From Lobosporangium transversale (Eukaryota; Mortierellomycota; Mortierellomycetes; Mortierellales; Mortierellaceae), in NCBI RefSeq assembly GCF_002105155.1, contig NW_019029004.1, positions 310,001 through 374,000 on the forward strand: 64,000 nt of DNA. The letters are read 5' to 3'. Position 1 is the first letter of the stretch; each line of letters opens with the position of its first letter. The notes under the pieces were generated by a model, which was not told the DNA's origin, made no database searches, and worked only from the letters and a program-made list of their open reading frames with translations. Below are positions 10,984 to 23,955 of the stretch, piece by piece. Position numbers and translations under genes: made by a program.

Positions 10984-13900
10984 ATGTCCTGGCAACTCAA
11001 AAATAAGCGGTTTCAGGCTACTGGAACAGGCAATCTTAATACTTCAGGCATAGGCACCTCACATGGCGTCGGTGTTTCATCTCCCACTAGTGCTACAGGA
11101 CATCATCTACCACTTCATCTCGAAGGAGGTGAAGACATTGTACGTCAATCCGCTCCTGCCGCATCTCAAACTGACACACAAAAAACTGCATTCATGCGAT
11201 GGGTTAATGTTCATCTCGCCACCACAACCACTTATGGACCCATGACCTCTATAGAAAAAGACCTTAGGGATGGTAAAAGGCTTGTTGGATTGCTTGAAGT
11301 GGTTTCAAAAGAACCACTCAAGCCTGAACGCGGCAACATGCGTATCCATCAGATGGCAAACGTCTCCAAGGCACTATCTTTTTTGGAAAAGAAGACAGAT
11401 GAGCCGCTTGGAAGAATTGGAAATGAAGATATTGTCGACGGAAATGTCAAGCTTACACTCGGTCTCATTTGGATCATTATTTATCGGTTCCAGATCCAGA
11501 CTATCGCCAACAACATGACTGAACTGTATCCATCGCTGATTGAAGAGATGAACATGGTAACGTAGCTGAGAACCACTTTAATGCGCAGCAACAACCTATA
11601 TTCTTTTTCTTTACTTTTTTAAATACAAATATCACCAATTCCTTACTTCATTCTAGAGATACTCCATAGTTTTGTTTTATTTTTATTTTTTTACTTTATT
11701 TTACTTTATCTTATTTTAACGGATTAATTTATTATGGTTTTTGGGTGGTTGAGAGCAATTTCCGCCCACCCGTGATGCCAATCTGAAAAGATATCTCCGC
11801 ATAACGACCTTAAAAAAAAAAAAACTGAAGCTAACCTATAAACATTTTTATCAAATCAAAATATATTCTTCTGATTGTCTTAACAGGAAGATGAAAGCAA
11901 TAGCGTTGCTCCTATTTCGACACAAAAAGGGAAAAGGAAGGGTCCTTCACAGCATCAGGTCGATGCTAAACAGGCACTACTACGATGGGTGCGTTACCAG
12001 CTTGAGGATTACTCAGACATTATCCAGCCCATTCAAGATTTTCACAGATCATGGAGGACAGGAGTGGCTTTTGCAGCATTGATTCATCGGCATGATCCGG
12101 AGTACATTCCAGACTTTTATCCAGAGATTCTACAGATGCCCCATGAGACTGTCGAACAATGGCGGAGTACTCTGACTAGAGTCTTCGATATTGCTTATGA
12201 AAAATTATCCATTCCTCGGTTGCTCGACCCCAAAGATCTAGTTGATGTAGAAACGCCAGATGAAAGATCTCTTATGACATATGTCTCAGAGTATTACCTT
12301 GTCATGGCCAAACATCAACAGCAACAGGATCCAGCTCTTGCAGAATGCCTCCAAGCCTTGCGCGTTCGTGCCAAAGAGGAACGCCTAGCTGTGGCAGGCG
12401 AAGACCAGCAAGCAGCCATGCGCAGGGTACAAGAAGAGGAAGAACGCAAGAAGCAAGAGGAGCTAGAGGAACTGGAGCGCATCCGTCTTCGAAGAATGGA
12501 AATCGAGGGTTGGTCCATTCGTGCTGTCGAGAAGGCCAGAGAAGAGGAGGAGGCAAGGAGGAAACGCAGAGAAGAGGAAGAAGCAAAGAGCTTGGCACGC
12601 AAACTAAGACGTGAACAACGTGAGCGTGAGCAGGCTATGCTCCTTCAACAGGCAAATGGTGGTAAACGGCAGAGAAGCTTTTCAGTCTTGAACTCTGTTG
12701 ATTCAGGTATCGCAGAGTTGGATTCAGTTTTCATTACAGGAAAGCCAGAACCCATGGACCCCGAAGAGCTGAAAAGACGGCAAATAGAGCTGGACGAAAA
12801 ACTGAGCCTATACCTGCAGGAGTCGACAAAATTTTTAGAACGGCTTCAAAGACAAGAGGAAGAGTTTCCTGAAATACCAGATACCTCTAAACCACTTGAT
12901 CGTTCAAAAGATATAGATCCGTTTAATCTTGCTGTCGAGCAATCAGAGGAAGAACAATTGGACAAACAGGAAGAAATGACTCGTCTTCAATCTGTGCGTG
13001 ACGAGCTCTTGGATCACGAGTCTCCTGAATTAACAGCTGAACAATCTACAGAGGTCGATAAAATGTGGTGGAGCATCGATACGACCTGGAACAACCTCAA
13101 CAAGAGAATATCTGAAGCCAAAAACATTATGCAGGAGCTACAGTGGATCGTGGAATGCTCGCAAGAGATTGAACGTATCCTTGGCGATGTTCAGCGGTTC
13201 GAAGAACAGCTCCAAGCTACAGCCGAGAAACGGCTTCATGATAGCCCTCAGGATCGATCGCAACTCACGCTTCTCGATCATCAAGATTCCAACTTGCTCT
13301 CGATTCGTACGCTACTGAAGAAGTATGTTGAAATCCTGTCAACTTTGCTGGATTCCAACACCTACACAGTCCCAGAGCATCTTGAGCAGCAAAAGGCGCA
13401 AGTCAGCTCCGAGCGTCTCCCAAAACTGGACTCTAGTGTAAAGGAAGCTGAGAACAATTTAAGAAATGACCGTTTGTTGAGTGTATTTTTGAGCACATTC
13501 GACTTGTCACAAGAATGGATTCAGAAAAGTTCAGAGTGGCTCGCGACCCTCCATGCGCCAAGCTATGTGCTAGAGGATGTTTGGGCCACTGGTGAGACTG
13601 TCAAAGAATACTTAGCTAGAGATCAGTCCCGTGATGACAATCTGGATCAATACCGGGCCGAGGCTAATGAGCTTAAAGCGAAGTTGGACGAGGAGCAGGC
13701 CAGGGTGATTGAATTTAAATCAACTACAATTGAGAAATTGGATCAAGACTCTGAAGCAGTAATCGTAGGCATGGCGGAGACTAATGACGCTACTGCACAG
13801 CGAACAACTGGAACTGTCCAAGATATGACTCAAGAAATCAAAAGGGATTTGGAAAGAGTGGAGGATATGCTACCCAAGGAATTGGAACGTTGTGCTTATG

Positions 13901-15572
13901 CAATGCGTGTCCTTGACTACCTTTTTGCTATGCGTTCGACTCTTTCCTTGCTTGAGACTGCTTTTCATGCTGTCAATAGCTGGGTACTAACTCAACCCTC
14001 TACAGATGTTGAAACAGCCGTGAGCCAAGTTGAAGACAGCTACAGCTGTTTAGAGAAATCTTTCAAGACCGATAAAACCCTTCCTATTGTTTGGGAGGCA
14101 ATCCAAATCCGACATGCAGCTGTATGCAAACTTGTATTTGACCTTCGTTCTACTTTTGTCGACAAGCAGAATATTCTTAAGGCAGACCAGAAAATGAAGG
14201 AATTCCTCAAGTTTGCAGGATCCTGCCAGACGACGCTACGAGAGTTCCGATCCAAGCTTTATGCTGACGCCCCTTTAAAGGACTTTACTTTGGAGGATGA
14301 AGTACCATTTACCGAGTATAAAACAATGGTCAAGGATGTCGGTGATGCGGTTGTTGCATTTGAGGCGGAAGAATATATTAAATTTAATGAAATGGCCTCT
14401 GAGACAACTGCTGCAGTCAGCGTCCCTGGATCAAAACATGACCCGATCGTGGTTCAAAGCAGAGTTACGAGCGTCAATCGTCTTTTAAGTGATACCAAGG
14501 CGCTTCAAGTTGATCGGGAGAGAGATATTGTCACTATTGCAGAGTGTCGCCGAGTAGCAGGTTTACTTAAGGCCTTGAGGACAGAATTGAGTGAGCTTGA
14601 GTCAAGGTTTGCTGCCTTTGAGGTCACAGATGCCAGTCAGAAGAATAGTTTGGGCGGGATGATTGAGCGCTATGGCCAGCTTTCCAATGAATTTGTTCTT
14701 CACGAGCAGAGCAAAGTTTATCGCCATATCAATCGGGATCCATCTTGCATTGTTCTTCTCAAAGAAATCAAAGAACATTTGGTCAAAATTCAACAGGCCC
14801 AAACCATCCTTCAGGCTGGTCTAGAAGTTGGAGAGCAATGGAATATTCTATGGGACCAATTCATAGACCGTGTTGAGACATTAGAGCAATATCTGGACAA
14901 GACAGAGAAGGGTATTCTGGAACGAGGCATTGCTACGGCTGATGGCCTTGCAGATGGCGACATTAAGTGGAGAAAGAGCGAGGACGAGTTGCATGATGTT
15001 GAAGAGATCAACCATCAAACGCTTACAAGTCTGAAAGAATTCCAAAGACAACGCATGCTGGAGCTTTCGAACTTAAAAGTGGCTCTCCATCAAGCTGTCC
15101 AGCTGTCAGGCGGCATCGAATCCTTGGATCAGATCCGTATGAAGCAGTACCATGAAGCAGAGCAACATCAACAACGATTGAGAGAGCATCTTCAACGTCT
15201 CTATTTACTAAACCGTAAGGAAGGCTTCCAACTAGAGATTCTCGGACAGCGCTTGGTCTGGTCACAGCAGACTGCAGAATCGAAGAAAGAGCTTGGTATC
15301 TCGATTTCAGCCTGTCAAGGTAAAGCTTTATCAAAATGCATTCCTCTCCTTTACACGTTGTCACTCTTTTCTAACGCTTATATGTATATCTCACTATTAT
15401 TCTGAACTGCTAGACATTGTGGAAGATTATGCCGACTTGCTAGAAAAGTGCGATGAGCGTAACGGAACTGCAGGTTAGTAGAAGCGAAATGAACAGTATT
15501 GCATCTAGATTAATTGATATGAGGTTTTTATTATTTTACATTAACACATATCCCATTTTTATATATATATTT

Positions 15573-15607
<35 letters not shown>

Positions 15608-17317
15608 TCTCAATCCAAAGACACTAGAGCAGCTCAAACATCAATTAGATCAAGTTACGGCCAGAGTAACAGCTCATAAAGAGGCTTCTTTTGACGTAAG
15701 TCTTACTATCTACGCTTCCCTTGCAGAACTCGCAACCACTGCTGCTCCTGGAGAAACCGAGTCTACCGAGAAGAGGGTTCCTCCTCATTTGGAGGCCGAA
15801 CTTCTCGAATTCAAGAGCCGCTACGAACTGGTGGAGCTTCACATAGAGTATATTCGTCAGGTTGTGGGTCATGCTGCCCAGGCAGTTGAATACGTACGAA
15901 GAATTGACGCTATGGATAGCGATTTATTGCGTATGGCTACGGAGCTCAAGGCCGATAAAGAAGCCGATCCTACTGCGCTTGATAGGCTTGAAGTTATTCG
16001 TGCCGAACTTCAGGATTTAACTAGTGAAGCCAATAAGGTCGTCGAGATGCCTAAGCCTTCTGAAAAGATCATAGAGATGTACAGTTCCCGACGACAGCCA
16101 AATCGCGCTTGCCTAGAGAAGGTTCTCAGGTCACGCCTAGCCCGCAGCAACGACTTGAATCGGGTTCTTGATTCTCTACTTTCTGATTTCAAAGCACTGC
16201 TGGCTTACCAGAATGGCCTCCGTAAATTGCTGGAAGAGCTCAACGATCACAGCAGCTGGGTAGGTCGTTCTAACCAGAAAGTACAAAAAACCCATGATCA
16301 GATCAAGCAAATGTTCAAGTCTTGGCCAGGGGATGAGCTTGAGAAGCTGAAATTGCAGGCGCACGATTCTATGATGCTCTTTGATGTGGATGAGCAAGTC
16401 GTGGTTGATGAACTAGATGTACTCATGGCTGACATGGATAGGGAGTTTACTCATGTACAGACGCAAAAGGCCGAGTTCTTGAAGACCAAGCAGAAGGTGG
16501 AGTTAGCCTTATGCGAAGCAACAACGAGTTCAAAGCAGCTGCAGATGGAGCTCGAGTGGTGTATTGACCATTTAGCGCGCTCTATTCAGCAGCTTGAGAC
16601 TGACATTCGCTTCAGGTCGTTGCAACTTCAGGCACTGGAGAAGCGTGCCATCTGGGAGAAGGAAATTGAGGTTGCACGCTCATGGTTCAAGGATTTTGCC
16701 AAGGCTGTGATCATCTTTGCACGTGAACAAGCGAAGTGGAAGGCCAACCATAAAGAATTTGATGATACGTCGTCAATGCGATCCTATCGGACGACAGCCA
16801 GTCGAATGGTTATTGACCGCCTAGGCAGGTCCGTGCTGGAATTTGATGAGCAAGTGGAGATTTTTGAGACAGAGTCTCGACCACGTGTCGATAAAGCATG
16901 GTCGGATCTGTGCTCTGCGCTTTCATTAATCGCACGGTCGGTCCCAGATGAGTTCCAGGGAAGACAATGTGCGCTCGGCGATGAGTTTGAAGAGATCCGT
17001 GAGCAGGTCGCGTATAGTACAAAGATTGTCACTCAGCGTAAATCTCTCGAAGAGATGGCCATGCGACTGGAGGAGTTAGAGAACGAATATGGAAACGAGG
17101 TTGGATCCATCAAGAGTGGATGGACTGCGCATGTGCCTATTAAGACCAAGCCTCCTAAGAAACGTAAGCACAAAAACGAACTTAATGGTTTCATTATTGA
17201 ATCTGTGAAAGGTTTATTTTCTAACAGATTTTTTTTTTCTTTTTTTATTAACCATTAGAAAAAGGATGGAGTAAATTTCAGGCCAAGGTCAAGAAGCTAA
17301 CACGGAAGCAACATTAA
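10984..17317 (+). CDS. Actin-binding spectrin-like protein: two CH domains and a long coiled rod
   Basis: Likely an F-actin cross-linker of the alpha-actinin/beta-spectrin superfamily. Exons are 10984-11556, 11887-15319, 15414-15473, 15607-17163 and 17259-17317, giving 1,893 residues with all phases consistent. The first calponin-homology domain (about residues 60-165) contains the actinin-type signature QKTAFMRWVN and later DIVDGNVKLTLGLIW. The second CH domain (about 219-330) contains ALLRWVRYQL and FHRSWRTGVAFAALIH. Next comes a highly charged Arg/Glu helix (about 350-430), then about 1,450 residues of Leu-heptad, Gln/Glu-rich sequence with regular Trp residues, resembling degenerate spectrin repeats. 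The end is very basic. I see no EF-hands, PH domain or GAS2 domain, so it is neither a classical alpha-actinin nor a standard beta-spectrin. An 1,893-residue rod protein is far longer than fungal alpha-actinins. The acceptor of exon 4 follows a run of 26 A. Confidence 0.85.
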
Positions 17318-17661
17318 AGACGATTTAATAATTTTCCTTTATTTTATTTTTATATTTATCCAGTCATATACCCTCATCAATACACCTTCACTGCATCTTT
17401 GCACAACTTTATACATTGCAACCTAAAAAAAATACATACAGTGATGTAGCGACTTCTTGGAGATGACATCTTGGAGTTACTATTGTTATGACCTTTTTCT
17501 TAATAAAAATAATGATCTCTTCTTATTAAGACATTAAATCAAAATTAGACATCAAGGAAATACGACTCTAAATATGCTTTCAACCCGTAATCTCACAAAC
17601 TTTCAGACAAAGAAGAGGCTGTCTGTAGAGGGCAATTTATTAAACAAACAAAATTAAAGTT
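17318..17661. other. Shared 3' flank of two convergent genes
   Basis: AT-rich spacer between the stop codons of the spectrin-like gene and the disordered-protein gene. It contains TTTATTTTATTTTTATATTTAT-type sequence and AATAAAAATAATG, consistent with poly(A) signals. No coding or RNA gene is seen. Confidence 0.6.
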
Positions 17662-19893
17662 CTAAGTGAGGCTGTCCAATAGTGCTGTCGTCGAAGCCTC
17701 TCGCCGGAGAATAGGCCGTACTGTTTGACATTGAATCGAGAAAGAGGCCGCTCGTACCATCCTAGGCGGCACAAATGGTTCTATTGAACCACTCTCCGAT
17801 TTTTGCGGAGCACGACCCATTCCTCCGTGGCTTCTGGCCCTTTCTCTTGAAAAAGCACGCTTCTGGGGACTCTTCGGACGTACTTGGCTAACTTGTTGTT
17901 CTAATGAATCCATCGGAAGCACTTCGCCCATTACAATGTCCGTATCATCACATTCATTAGTCTGATAATCAAGGAACGATGAGTCAAGACGTTTACTTAA
18001 AGCTGTTGAGCCTACTATATCGGTGATTTCCCGCTCTGCATCTTGCTCATTCATGTCGTCAAGGAGAGTGATTTGTGAACCTTGACGCCATAACAAAGGC
18101 GGCTTAACTATGCTTTTTGGTGACTCTATTGTCGCCGCCGCTGATGTGCTAGCGCTTCCTACCGCTGGCGCAGATAATTGATGCTTCAAAAGAGGTACCT
18201 TTGGAGGGTTCGTCGTGGAGAATATAGTTTGATCAAATAGGGGCTCTGGGGAGGGTGAGGAAGCCAATGAACCAAGTGGTTCAGAACAGCTGGGAGCGGT
18301 CAGGGCGGGCGTATGGGCCGTACGGGCTTGAGCTGAGCTCCATAGCCGATCGAGGCTGGAGGCGATGTTCAAAAAAGTATTATGATTGCTGTTAAAATTA
18401 TCTGATTGGGAGGTCTGCGAAAGATTGAGAGCGTTCTCATTAGTCGCTGTAGATGTGGAGGGAGATGTATTCGAACCAGCGGTGCGTCGGGTGCCCTGAG
18501 CCGAATGAGAAGAAGCATCAATATTTGCTTGGGTCGGTTGGCTCGATAGTCCAGGGACTATCAATAATGAAGACCAGCTCCACCATGGTGGAGGGTTTGG
18601 GTATTGATCATCTGGTCCAACGCATGCTTTTCCATGGTGCATATGGTGCTGAGGATTGTATTGATCGACCTCAAGATCTTCATCCCTCTCATCTTCGGTG
18701 TAGTCGCTGTCACTGCAGTACTCCAAGGCATTGTTTTCTTTGGAAGATATAATAGTGGATCCATGTTCATAACCAAAGATAGAGTTTTTGGAGTCATCGA
18801 ATCGCACTGTCTTTTTAAGAGGACTCGTAACAGGTGATTCTTTGTTTTCTGAGAAAGAGGGTTTTGGCGATTGCTGTTGAAACTGCGTCTGTGGAGGCGA
18901 TACTGAAGGCTGAGTGTAGGGCAAGGAATGGGGAGAGGTATTGTCTTGGCCAGAAATACGTCTCTTTTTTGTATGAAACTCTATATCAGCATCAAATTCC
19001 TTAAATAATAAATTTTGGAATGAAAATTACGGAATGTTGATTAGTGGACCGTGCGGGTGATGTGAGATATTTGTAGGAACGTCCTCAGCGGTCCTCACGT
19101 ATTAACCATTTCAATAAAAAGTGATTTTCGATTTTCCTCTTGCTTTTAGGCATTTTGGTAAGACGTTGAGTCACCGTACCTGTGACGAGAGTAAGGACGT
19201 ATCACTTGGTTCTGAAGATAATGGCAGCGACGTTGGTGAATCAGCGACTGATGGATCCGCTAGAGTTTCATCTTGGTCATCGAGCATGTCATCGCTATCC
19301 ATGTATAGTACATTATTTGGTGGAGTCCTTGGACTGTCGTTGGTGATAGCTGAGGAGTGTCTCATAATTGAATACGCAGACAATTTTAAGTGAGGGCCAG
19401 ATGAATTGGATTGAGTTAATGGAGAAGCATTTCTTACTGACTTTGAGTCGGATCTTCTGAAAGGTGAAGACCAAAATTCAGGCCGTCCGATAAGACTGTT
19501 GGCCTTTGTATTCTCCCTGGTGGCCCTAGCAAGCTCGACAGCTTCAGGTGTTAGTCCGGCCAAAGAGTCGAAAAGGCTAAGGCCTGCTGATTGAGACATA
19601 TTACTACTCGTTTTAATAGACTCGGCGATAGTGCTCGTTAGCGAAGAGGATGAAGCAGGTGATTTGCATGAAGTGATCTGGTTGTTGTTATTATTATCGC
19701 TGATGCCTCTGTTGCTACTGCTGTTGGCATCAATGTTGTCGCTATTATCCAAAACAGTGATTGAAGGGCAGTCTGCAAGGGCGTGAGGTGTGGGAGACCT
19801 GGTAAGCCTTCGTTTTTTAGATGGATACGAAACAGAAGCAGTAAGGGATGCATTGTCTTTTTGGAAAGATGAATGCTCGTGTTCTTTCCCCAT
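17662..19893 (-). CDS. Unrecognised disordered protein with two basic clusters and a KTVRF motif
   Basis: Two exons (19893-19180 and 18999-17662) join in phase 0 across a GTACGG...AAG intron, giving 683 residues. I do not recognise a family. The sequence is mostly Ser/Thr/Pro/Asn-rich and probably disordered, with many SP/TP sites. Two KKRR clusters (KKRRLTRSP near the N-terminus and HTKKRRIS near residue 250) look like nuclear-localisation signals. KKTVRFDD at about residues 300-307 matches the K-x-V-x-F form of the protein phosphatase 1 docking motif. An acidic stretch (SDSDYTEDERDEDLEVD) follows, then a short aromatic patch, PPWWSWSSLLIVPG, the one ordered-looking segment. The start was chosen as the first ATG of a frame with no upstream in-frame candidate (MGKEHEHSS). 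Function unknown; a PP1 regulator is only a guess. Confidence 0.65.
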
Positions 19894-21672
19894 TATGCTT
19901 AGTGTTACTGAGAAATAACAAGTTGCGAGCTGAATGGTAGATTGAAGCAAAATAATGAGAGTCAGGTGCACAAACAGAGAAGGAAAATATGGAAGAAAGA
20001 GCGAGAGAAAGAACCTGCGAAGGGAGAGAGGATAAAGAGTGTTTATGGTGAAGGGTGGATGGGTAGAGGAGAAAAGAGGATAAGTAGTGACATCGCCAGA
20101 AAAAAAAAAGAAAAGGAGAAAAAAAAAAGTCAGCAGAAGCTGATGTATTTATATTAAATATATTAAACGTGAATAGCTAGAAGAATTATTGGTTTTAGCT
20201 TGGCATTCCCATCATTTGCACCATCCAGTGACAGTAAAGAGAAAGAACCAACGTTGCCTACCACTTCTGATTATATTAATAAACACACTATTCCTGTCTC
20301 CCCCGCTCTCTACTCTCGCACCTATCCTGTTTGTATCTGGCACTCCCCTGGCTAGCAGGACTGGCAGTTGTATGCCATCCTTTGTCCGCTACTACTGTTA
20401 CCAGTAATCGGTTCATTTTGAGGTATGCCTGACTTCTCTCGAAAATACAATACAGATACAAGTTGCCTTCCCCCACACAGCAGCAATAGGCTCAATCTAT
20501 AATAACGAGGGCACCATGGTTTGCATTGATTAGGCATGTATGCGATGCTTTTTGCATGATGGGTTTCTCTTAAGAGACTGAGAACATAGACTGAGTTGGC
20601 GTGTTTGGTGGCAACTGAGCCCTTTTTTTTTTTTTTTTTTTTTTGAGTTTGGCAAATCACAAATAGTTGGGTAAGGTCATGTCAATTGAGAATGACTCAG
20701 TCCACCTTGCATCTGTTTTTAGCACCCATCAAATGACTTTTTTTTTTTTTTTATTTTATTTTATTTTTTTTATTTATGCCACATGTGCCTTTTAGAAATT
20801 TTTTAAGTATATATATTGGATATCATCGGTAACACTTCTTTGGGTGCCCAGGATCATGGTTATCCTCTATGTCGTGGCAAGACGATCCGAAGAGTTGGAT
20901 TACTAACATCAGTGTTGGTGATACAAAAACAGTAATGAAGGGGCTACAGATTATGTGAACACCCCTATTTTGTAATGATCCTCTGGCGCATAACTCGCTT
21001 GTCTCGCCACAATCTGACACCTCTGTTGCTCTCGCATCGTTTTATAATTTGATTGCGCCGCAGTACCTGCGAATGGTCTGACCACCGCGAATCGCTATCT
21101 ATTCGTTCTGGTTTTGTTTTATTGTTCTACAGGATGTTTACTCCTGGATACATCCTTTGTTAAATTTTCTAACGCCTCCAGAACACTCCTCTACACCTGA
21201 ACCATGGGATCTGATCCCCTATATGTTCATACAAAACCGCTAAAACACAGGCCGCCGCAAAACCAAAAAGGCGTCAAACGAAGGACAAGGCTGAAGGGCG
21301 AGATCCTTGACTATATCTTATTTTGAGTCATCCATGATTGGCTGTAAAGCTGTGAGTTGGCTCTTGTATAAGATGTTTGAGCCTGTCTTGCATCTTTCTG
21401 CTACCATACTCTTAAAAAAGAAGTGAAATCATGAATTGACTAAAATGTGATCGGTTGGTACAGCATATGTCGCATAAAATCGAGTGTTTCCATATTTTCT
21501 TCTTTGAGGCTTCTTTTCAAATCGTACAAAGCCATATATGCTCTCTGCGGTAGAGAAAAGCTTAAAGTAATATTGATAGGGAGAATAATGAAAATGTATT
21601 CAGTAGTTTGGGCTTCTCCCGGACAAATCTATTTCTTTATTGAACTGATAGAGCAGGTTTAAGATTTTAAAT
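19894..21672. other. Intergenic region between the disordered-protein gene and SKI8
   Basis: No gene is supported. It holds the promoter of the left gene (A/G-rich block at about 19970-20150) and the 3' flank of SKI8. T runs occur at about 20624-20644 and 20739-20770. Frames of 60-100 codons are present on both strands but show no domain, splice structure or codon pattern resembling the neighbours. Confidence 0.5.
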
Positions 21673-23590
21673 TCATGCAGAGGTGGTTGAATAAAATTTA
21701 ATTGCTTTGTCATCTGATACAGAGGCAAATTTATTGCCTTGCTTGTTCCACGCAAGACCCCAGACTTGATCACTGTGGCCATCCATGGTGTCAATGCACT
21801 GGTCTGCTACTAAATCCCATAACTTCACTTTACTGTCGCTTGATCTACAGAATCAAAGTAAAAAAACGGTATGTCGTTCAGTGTTTATATACGGTCCAAG
21901 GCGCAGGCTCTATCGTTAGCAAGTAACTTACCCACTGGCAACATGAACGCCATCGCTGCTGACGGCAACGCTTAGTACCCAAGCAGAATGTCCTGAAAGT
22001 GTACGAATGGTATTTCCATGAACACTAAAGGTGAAAATACCAAAGCGGAATAGAGTTAGAACATAGATGTAAATAAGTGTTAAGTTTCGACGAGGCTGAA
22101 AGAAATTAGAAGTGGCTGGATCTTTACGCATCATGAATCATAATCCTCTTGTCATCAGAGCCCGTCATCAGTTTCGAAGAGTCACTGGAGAAAGCCAATG
22201 AACGAACAGTCATAGCATGACCTAGACCAAAAAATAAAGGGGAATCACAAGTTAGAATGCCAACAGCATTCATGCGTTTTTGTTGTTTAATATCAAAATA
22301 GCGTGAGCACAAACCTTTGAACGTATTGCGCAGCTTTCCAGTGGCAACATCAAATAACAGCACTGTTGCTGAATCAGGCGATGCCTCTGTTCCACAAGCG
22401 ATATATTCTCCGTTGGGACTCTATTGCGAAATATCAGCAGTAAAAAAAACTCAAATCTAGTCAATATCATAAGGGAATGTAATGCCGTTCTCGCTTCCTT
22501 CTTAATCCCACTCGATCCTTTCAACAAGATGATTATGTTGCTTAATAGAAGTCATCTTACATAAGCAACACACATCGAGAATTTGCCGCGGCCTTCAAAT
22601 GTTTGCACCTTTTCTCCTGATTCTACGCTGAATTGATTTATATCTCCTGAAGATGACCCTGTAGCAATGTGTTTCCCATCTGGCGAAAACTTCGCTGTCC
22701 ATGCTTGAACTATATTTGATATCCAAGAGAATTAAAGTACTTGGTAAAAAATCATTGTATTAACCTGCAAAAAAAAAAAAAAAAAAAAAAAAAAGCCCAT
22801 CGTCGAGTAAAAGAAGAGTAAAAAACAAGAAGCAAATATTATATCCGTACCCGCGCCAGCGTCGATGACTTTGTGTTGTTTAATATTCTCCAGATCCCAG
22901 ATCCTGATTTGACTATCCAGGGATGTTGAAACAGCCACTATTCCCAAGCACATAAAAAGAATTGTATGATGAGCCAGCTTGCAAATGCCCCGTGGAGGCA
23001 ACGCCATAAAGAGTTAAAAAAGGAATAGCCAGACAACTAGGTTGGGCTCCCTACGTGTCCCATCGGCATTGGTATCCACAGAATTAACGCCCAGCTGGTG
23101 ACCAGTTAATGTCCCTTTTAATTCGCCACTGTCAGTATCCCTATTAATGATGAACGTTGTAATGGATTTGGCGTCTGAATGAGTATCTTCCCTTTTAACT
23201 AGCTACTAATCAAAACTAACGTCTTCTAAAAAAGATTTCAGAAAAGCATACCAAACCTTGACAGTAGCATCGAGCGAGCCAGTTACAAGCGCATTTTTTG
23301 ATGACCATGCAACGCTCCAAATGCCGTCCTCATGTGCTTAAAGTTAAGAAAGGGCATGGGTCAATTTAGCTATATGAATAAGCTCGTATTGCCAATTCAA
23401 GAGGCTAGGTATAATAGGTAGTATGCTTTACCATCCTCTTTAGTCAAACTAGTCAAGAACTGGGTAGGCTAAAGAATGTCATGTACAGGAAAACAAATAA
23501 GAGACGTGTTAATGAAAAGCATTCCATCTCTTTTTAACGCGTTCAATGTCATGATAGCCCTAGTTCCTTGCGCTTGCCTTCCCATACCAT
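21673..23590 (-). CDS. SKI8: WD40 protein Ski8/WDR61 (Ski complex; PAF1 complex in many eukaryotes)
   Basis: Seven-bladed WD40 scaffold of the Ski complex, which feeds mRNA to the cytoplasmic exosome; animal and fission-yeast orthologues also act with PAF1C or in meiotic recombination. Ten exons on the minus strand: 23590-23588, 23468-23432, 23336-23252, 23140-23055, 22937-22851, 22709-22561, 22420-22315, 22221-22128, 22024-21932 and 21844-21673, totalling 303 residues (human WDR61 has 305). Diagnostic pieces are AHEDGIWSVAW, GHQLGVNSVD, STSLDSQIRIWDLEN, GHAMTVRSLAFS, GHSAWVLSVAVS and GHSDQVWGLAW. The first coding exon is the ATG alone, followed by GTATGG. This model puts the Met exactly 20 residues from the conserved Trp, as in the human protein. 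Intron 5 contains a 26-nt homopolymer (22769-22794). Confidence 0.92.
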
Positions 23591-23955
23591 ACTATATACT
23601 GTAATAGAGGATGTGCTCAAAGAATGGGGAGCTATTTATCTGATGGATGAATGTACTGGCGCAATAGTAAAGACGCGTCGTCTGCGTTGCAGGTCTTAAT
23701 GGTTTAATATGAATGTTTATGATTGTGGCGCAGTTTAACGATCCTTCTCGTTGCCACATTTGGCTATTCTTGTCTTTCTGGAAACTGAAACTGAAATTGT
23801 AATAATTGATTCAGTACCTCTACTCCTCTTTGCGAGGAAAAAATAAAAAAATATTAAAAAATTCTCATCTTCCAACATTAACACATCACCTTCCTAGTAT
23901 TAAGTTAGACTACTCCTATACTTCTTATTAACTCCTTCGCCAATCCATTACTATT
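23591..23955. promoter_or_regulatory. Shared divergent promoter region of SKI8 and MAS2
   Basis: Only 365 bases separate the inferred start codons of two divergent genes, so both promoters must lie here or overlap. The right half is A/T-rich with AAAAATAAAAAAATATTAAAAAATTC and CT-rich pieces just before the MAS2 start. No specific operator is recognised. Confidence 0.5.
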
